From: Corythucha ciliata
Taxonomy: Eukaryota > Arthropoda > Insecta > Hemiptera > Tingidae
NCBI GenBank assembly: GCA_038030265.1
Contig: CM075941.1
Location: 21,204,001 to 21,268,000 of the forward strand
Reading direction: 5' to 3'
Length of the DNA stretch: 64,000 bases
Each line of letters begins with the position of its first letter. Positions within the stretch are counted from its first letter, which is position 1. The position numbers were made by a program, and so were the translations under genes. The notes below the pieces were generated by a model that ran no database searches, was not told where the DNA came from, and worked only from the letters and a program-made list of their open reading frames with translations. Of this stretch, positions 60,981 to 64,000 are shown piece by piece.

Positions 60981-62260
60981 ATCAAAAGAAGAAAAAAAAG
61001 GTTCGATTATGCATTTTGATGGACGGGGGAAGGTAAAAATAACGTAATTATTGTGGGCAAAAATGGTATTTTCTTCTTCACCCTCAGGTTAAGCAGTGTT
61101 ATGAATATAGTGGCGTACTGTCTCTGCACAGATGTGAAATATGAATTTTCGCTTTCGTTTTCGCTCCCTCCAAGTATTATTTATCTATGCGTGCGCTAAC
61201 AACGACGCAATATTTGTCACTTTGGTGCTGTAGGCATTTAGGTAACAAATGCAGATGACAATTAAGGGACTTTTTTATGATGTCGTTTTCCTTTGATAAT
61301 GAGGGCAAAAAAAAGGAAGATGCTGCAGGAGTTTTCCTGTAGGTCATTCATCTCATCGGATCGAGTAAAAGGACATCTCTTCTTCCATGCCATCTTCTAA
61401 TCCCTAGCTCTTCATACATCGTTCATTAGAATAATAATAAAAAAAATTAAGGGGGTTTTTCAAGGTCCATAATGGACCGAAAAAGTCCCTATAGACATAG
61501 GTCCGATTTCCAGCCGTTTTCGAAGTAATCGATATTTTAGAATTTTTAGCCATGACGTTGGTTTTATTGGATTCAGCGCTTATAAGTCGAGAACGGTTGC
61601 ACGTACATGCAATCTGATGGCACTACTGGAAAGAGCTAACATTTTTCAGAGTGAATCAGAAGTAGTCGTACTTTTCCAACAATCAGTCTGATAGTAGAAG
61701 TTCGTATCAATTTTAGGCAGTTTAGCCGTAACTTGATCGCATGATAGCGAATCTTGAAATGTTATCCAGGTTTGGCAAATTTCGTAAAAACTTGCCTGAT
61801 TATAGTCAGGATCAAAATACCAACTCAAATTATCGCACCCCTTTGTAATATTTCTTTTTTGCTTTTTTTTGTGTTCTTTGCAATAAGCCTTTGCGAATAA
61901 ATGAAGGTGAAAAAATTGAATTAAACACACTACTTCTCATTGAAAATGAAAATAAAACGGAGTTTGATGACATCTGTCATCAAATGTTAAATACCTACCT
62001 ACCTGCCTCACTGCAATCCGGATAGCTTAACCTACAATTCAGAAAAAACGCTGCAAATTTTACACATGGGTTTATTCATGAATGTAGTCAAATCGGCTTG
62101 AAATTACATGAAAATCGATACCCCACACCCCTATGACTCGCTTCCTCGCTTTTTTTGTTAACATATTTTACTGTTTTCTCAAATCATTTTAAAAAACAAA
62201 ACATAAGCATCTTTCAACAATGGGTCAAATGAGGTAGGAAATATTGTAAATTTAACAGCT
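60981..62260. other. No gene recognised; possible old mariner-type end
   Basis: The segment 61450-61600 ('ccataatggaccgaaaaagt', 'cataggtccgatttcc', 'cgaagtaatcgatatttt') recalls the arms of the mariner-like elements at 22021 in word order only. No transposase is present. The rest is featureless. Confidence 0.3.
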
Positions 62261-62269
62261 GATTTGTTT

Positions 62270-62490
62270 GAGAATTCAACCCCTATTTTCACCCCCTCCC
62301 CCTTGTACGATTTTGACGAAATTGATAGGGGACCCTCTGCTAGCCAACACATATATTCCCTGAAAATTTCATCAAATTCGGATAAAAACTATGGAAGATA
62401 TGCTTGTTACAAGGATTTGCGGACAGACAGACAGACACGAAACCGAAATTGTTCAGGAAGGTATAAAACGTGAAATGCAAGTGGAAATTT
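62270..62490. repeat. Dispersed repeat with GACA microsatellite
   Basis: Contains 'ttgcggacagacagacagac' following 'aaaatttcatcaaattcgg'. This arrangement resembles dispersed repeats common in arthropod genomes, but the element class is not determinable here. Confidence 0.4.
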
Positions 62491-62788
62491 CGATTTTAAA
62501 GAAGAAAAAAAAAATATTTCCTTTTGCTTGGAAGCAAAAGTATAAAAGCAATGAAATGAATGAAAATCTTGCCGCTTTTGCGAAGGTAGCTTATTTGAAT
62601 GTCTCTCTTTCCGGATGAAGACGGACGGATGAACGAAGTCCAGGAGGGGAGACGCCACTCCTGACATGGGTTCGTTAAGGGAATTTATTCGTCTTCCAGG
62701 TGAACTTCGAGACCAGCCTTCGTAAACAGGGGCACAGGGCACTAATTGTGGGAAAATGACTAGGCCCTACTGTAAATTTAACTCTTAA

Positions 62789-62931
62789 GGCCTTGCCACA
62801 CAGAACGCGAGCTACCTTGCGGACTGGTCCGCTCACCAAAAAGCCATGACAACTTGGGTGAGGTATACCCCGTTACCATATTTTTTCCGCGTGCGGACCA
62901 GTTCGCAGTTCGCGTTCGGTGTGGCAAGGCC
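62789..62931. mobile_element. TTAA-flanked MITE
   Basis: Left end 'ggccttgccacacagaacgc' and right end 'gcgttcggtgtggcaaggcc' are nearly exact inverted copies, with TTAA directly outside both (62785-62788 and 62932-62935). Inner 'ggactggtccgc' pairs with 'gcggaccagttc'. Non-coding, 143 bp. Confidence 0.85.
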
Positions 62932-62935
62932 TTAA

Positions 62936-63480
62936 GACAGCAGAGGCCGACAAAACAATAAACGAAACGTAACTTGTGGAAACAAGACTTTTTGCCACTG
63001 TCTCCCGAAGACTTGAAGGGAGAGGAAATCTTTCCGGAGCCGAGAATGACCCGGCGTCCTACTTTCCCCGGATAAATCCTAATTTTTAGAGCATCCTGGC
63101 TCATTTTTCAGGTGTCCGAGAAAACGTCAAAATTACTCTCTTTTTTGGCCTCACTATTAAACAAAGCTATGGGGCATAGCCGCAACGTCCTCAGTCCCCG
63201 TTTCGCTTTCACGATTTTCATCAGCCCTGGTGAGCCGAGTCTCCAGCCTGACTCCGTTTTGTCAGGTTAGGTCGAGCAGCACGGGCGGGGATCGTAGCGC
63301 ATAGTCCACTAGGAGAACAACGCAGCAATTTCACCCACTGAATCACTCCCATACACCGTCATATATGCGTCCATTTCACTAACAAATCTGACATTCACCC
63401 CACGATCCTGAACATTCGACCGTCTAATAAAACAATTACACAAAATCAATCACGCACGTTTGACACTTCGTCATTTTCAC
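62936..63480. other. No gene recognised
   Basis: Somewhat GC-richer than its surroundings, with no recognisable exon, inverted repeat or array. Confidence 0.4.
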
Positions 63481-63935
63481 TCATACTAACGCTAGTTTCG
63501 CGGATTTTCGCTCTTTCAAAACCAAGTATGGCGGATTCGTCTCATTCAATTCCCAATTTCTTGGGTTTTGCTCTTTCAAACCCAATTTTAAGGACTTTCG
63601 CTCCTTCAAAACTCAAATTATGTGGACTTGACTCCTTTAAAAAATACAATTTCGGGAATTCTTGCGTGATAGCAAACCAATTTCGTGGCTTTAGCTCTAA
63701 ATGAAATCGGAGTTTCGCTGGAACTAATTTGGCGAAAAACGACTCAACAAACCCCAATATCGCGGATTTTTGATATTTCAAAACTAAATTTAGCGGTTTC
63801 ACCTCGTTCAAATTCAAATTTCGTGGGTTTTGAGCTTTCAAAAAACAAATTTCGTGGGGTTTGCTTTTTCAAAAACTATTTTTGTGGACTTTTCCTCTTT
63901 CAAAACCCAATTTAAACCGAATTTCTGTTACCTCT
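63481..63935. repeat. Family A array at the right edge
   Basis: Forward units such as 'gtttcgcggattttcgctc', 'ttcaaaacccaatttaa' and 'atatcgcggatttttga' at about 30-bp spacing. It may continue past the window. Confidence 0.6.
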
Positions 63936-64000
63936 TTATAAAATCATTTTCTCAGGTTCGGATAGTTCGAGTAAAACTATTTTGGCAAAAAAACGAACGA

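Noticed and set aside
1..64000. CRISPR arrays, rRNA genes, bacterial operons or telomeric repeats
   Set aside because: The regular repeats are satellites or degenerate arrays without equal spacers; no rRNA core sequence or long telomere run was seen; genes have spliceosomal introns.

Overview
The window is nuclear DNA of an animal, most likely an arthropod. All real genes are split by GT-AG introns, many only 55-100 bp long; polyadenylation signals follow the last exons; and the transposons are arthropod-type IS630/Tc1/mariner, Penelope-like and TTAA- or TA-flanked foldback elements. The species cannot be named from the sequence.

Genes. (1) Minus strand 9869-3658: six exons of a large extracellular protein with a laminin-G domain followed by EGF repeats; both ends lie outside what can be read. 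(2) Plus strand 17555-17833: a small lysine-rich protein whose predicted fold order resembles Atx1-type heavy-metal-associated domains but lacks the CXXC metal site. (3) Plus strand 38186-43197: a five-exon CCDC28 homologue (228 aa). (4) Plus strand about 43448-52171: a roughly 20-exon, mostly helical coiled-coil protein of about 1,350 residues, CCDC180-like in size and character but not proven. (5) Plus strand 52568-59179: the complete 12-exon alpha subunit of mitochondrial processing peptidase (PMPCA, 540 aa). Genes 3-5 lie head to tail, with only about 80-100 bp between the CCDC28 polyadenylation signal and the next exon and about 400 bp before PMPCA.

Mobile DNA. From 19571 to 25336 three mariner-like elements abut: one with 485-bp, almost perfect terminal inverted repeats (TIRs) and a minus-strand transposase; one with 538-bp TIRs and an intact 354-aa transposase; and a remnant of a third. 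The block sits in a TA-rich spot whose two edges carry inverted copies of one motif, and it is followed by a four-copy 295-bp tandem satellite. A Penelope-like fragment (split by a small foldback element), a 3-kb TA-flanked Tc1-like element with a decayed, intron-containing transposase, and about 18 foldback/MITE elements fill much of the rest. Several MITEs have exact TTAA flanks.

Background. Introns and intergenic DNA also hold long, degenerate short-unit arrays of a few recurring families, labelled here A (core 'aatttcgcggatttggctc', either orientation), B ('gctctaaccaca'), C ('aaactgacgattttacc'), D ('gctaattcgcggctaaaat') and E ('gaatatccgcgaaattgc'). No rRNA gene, CRISPR or bacterial-type operon was seen.
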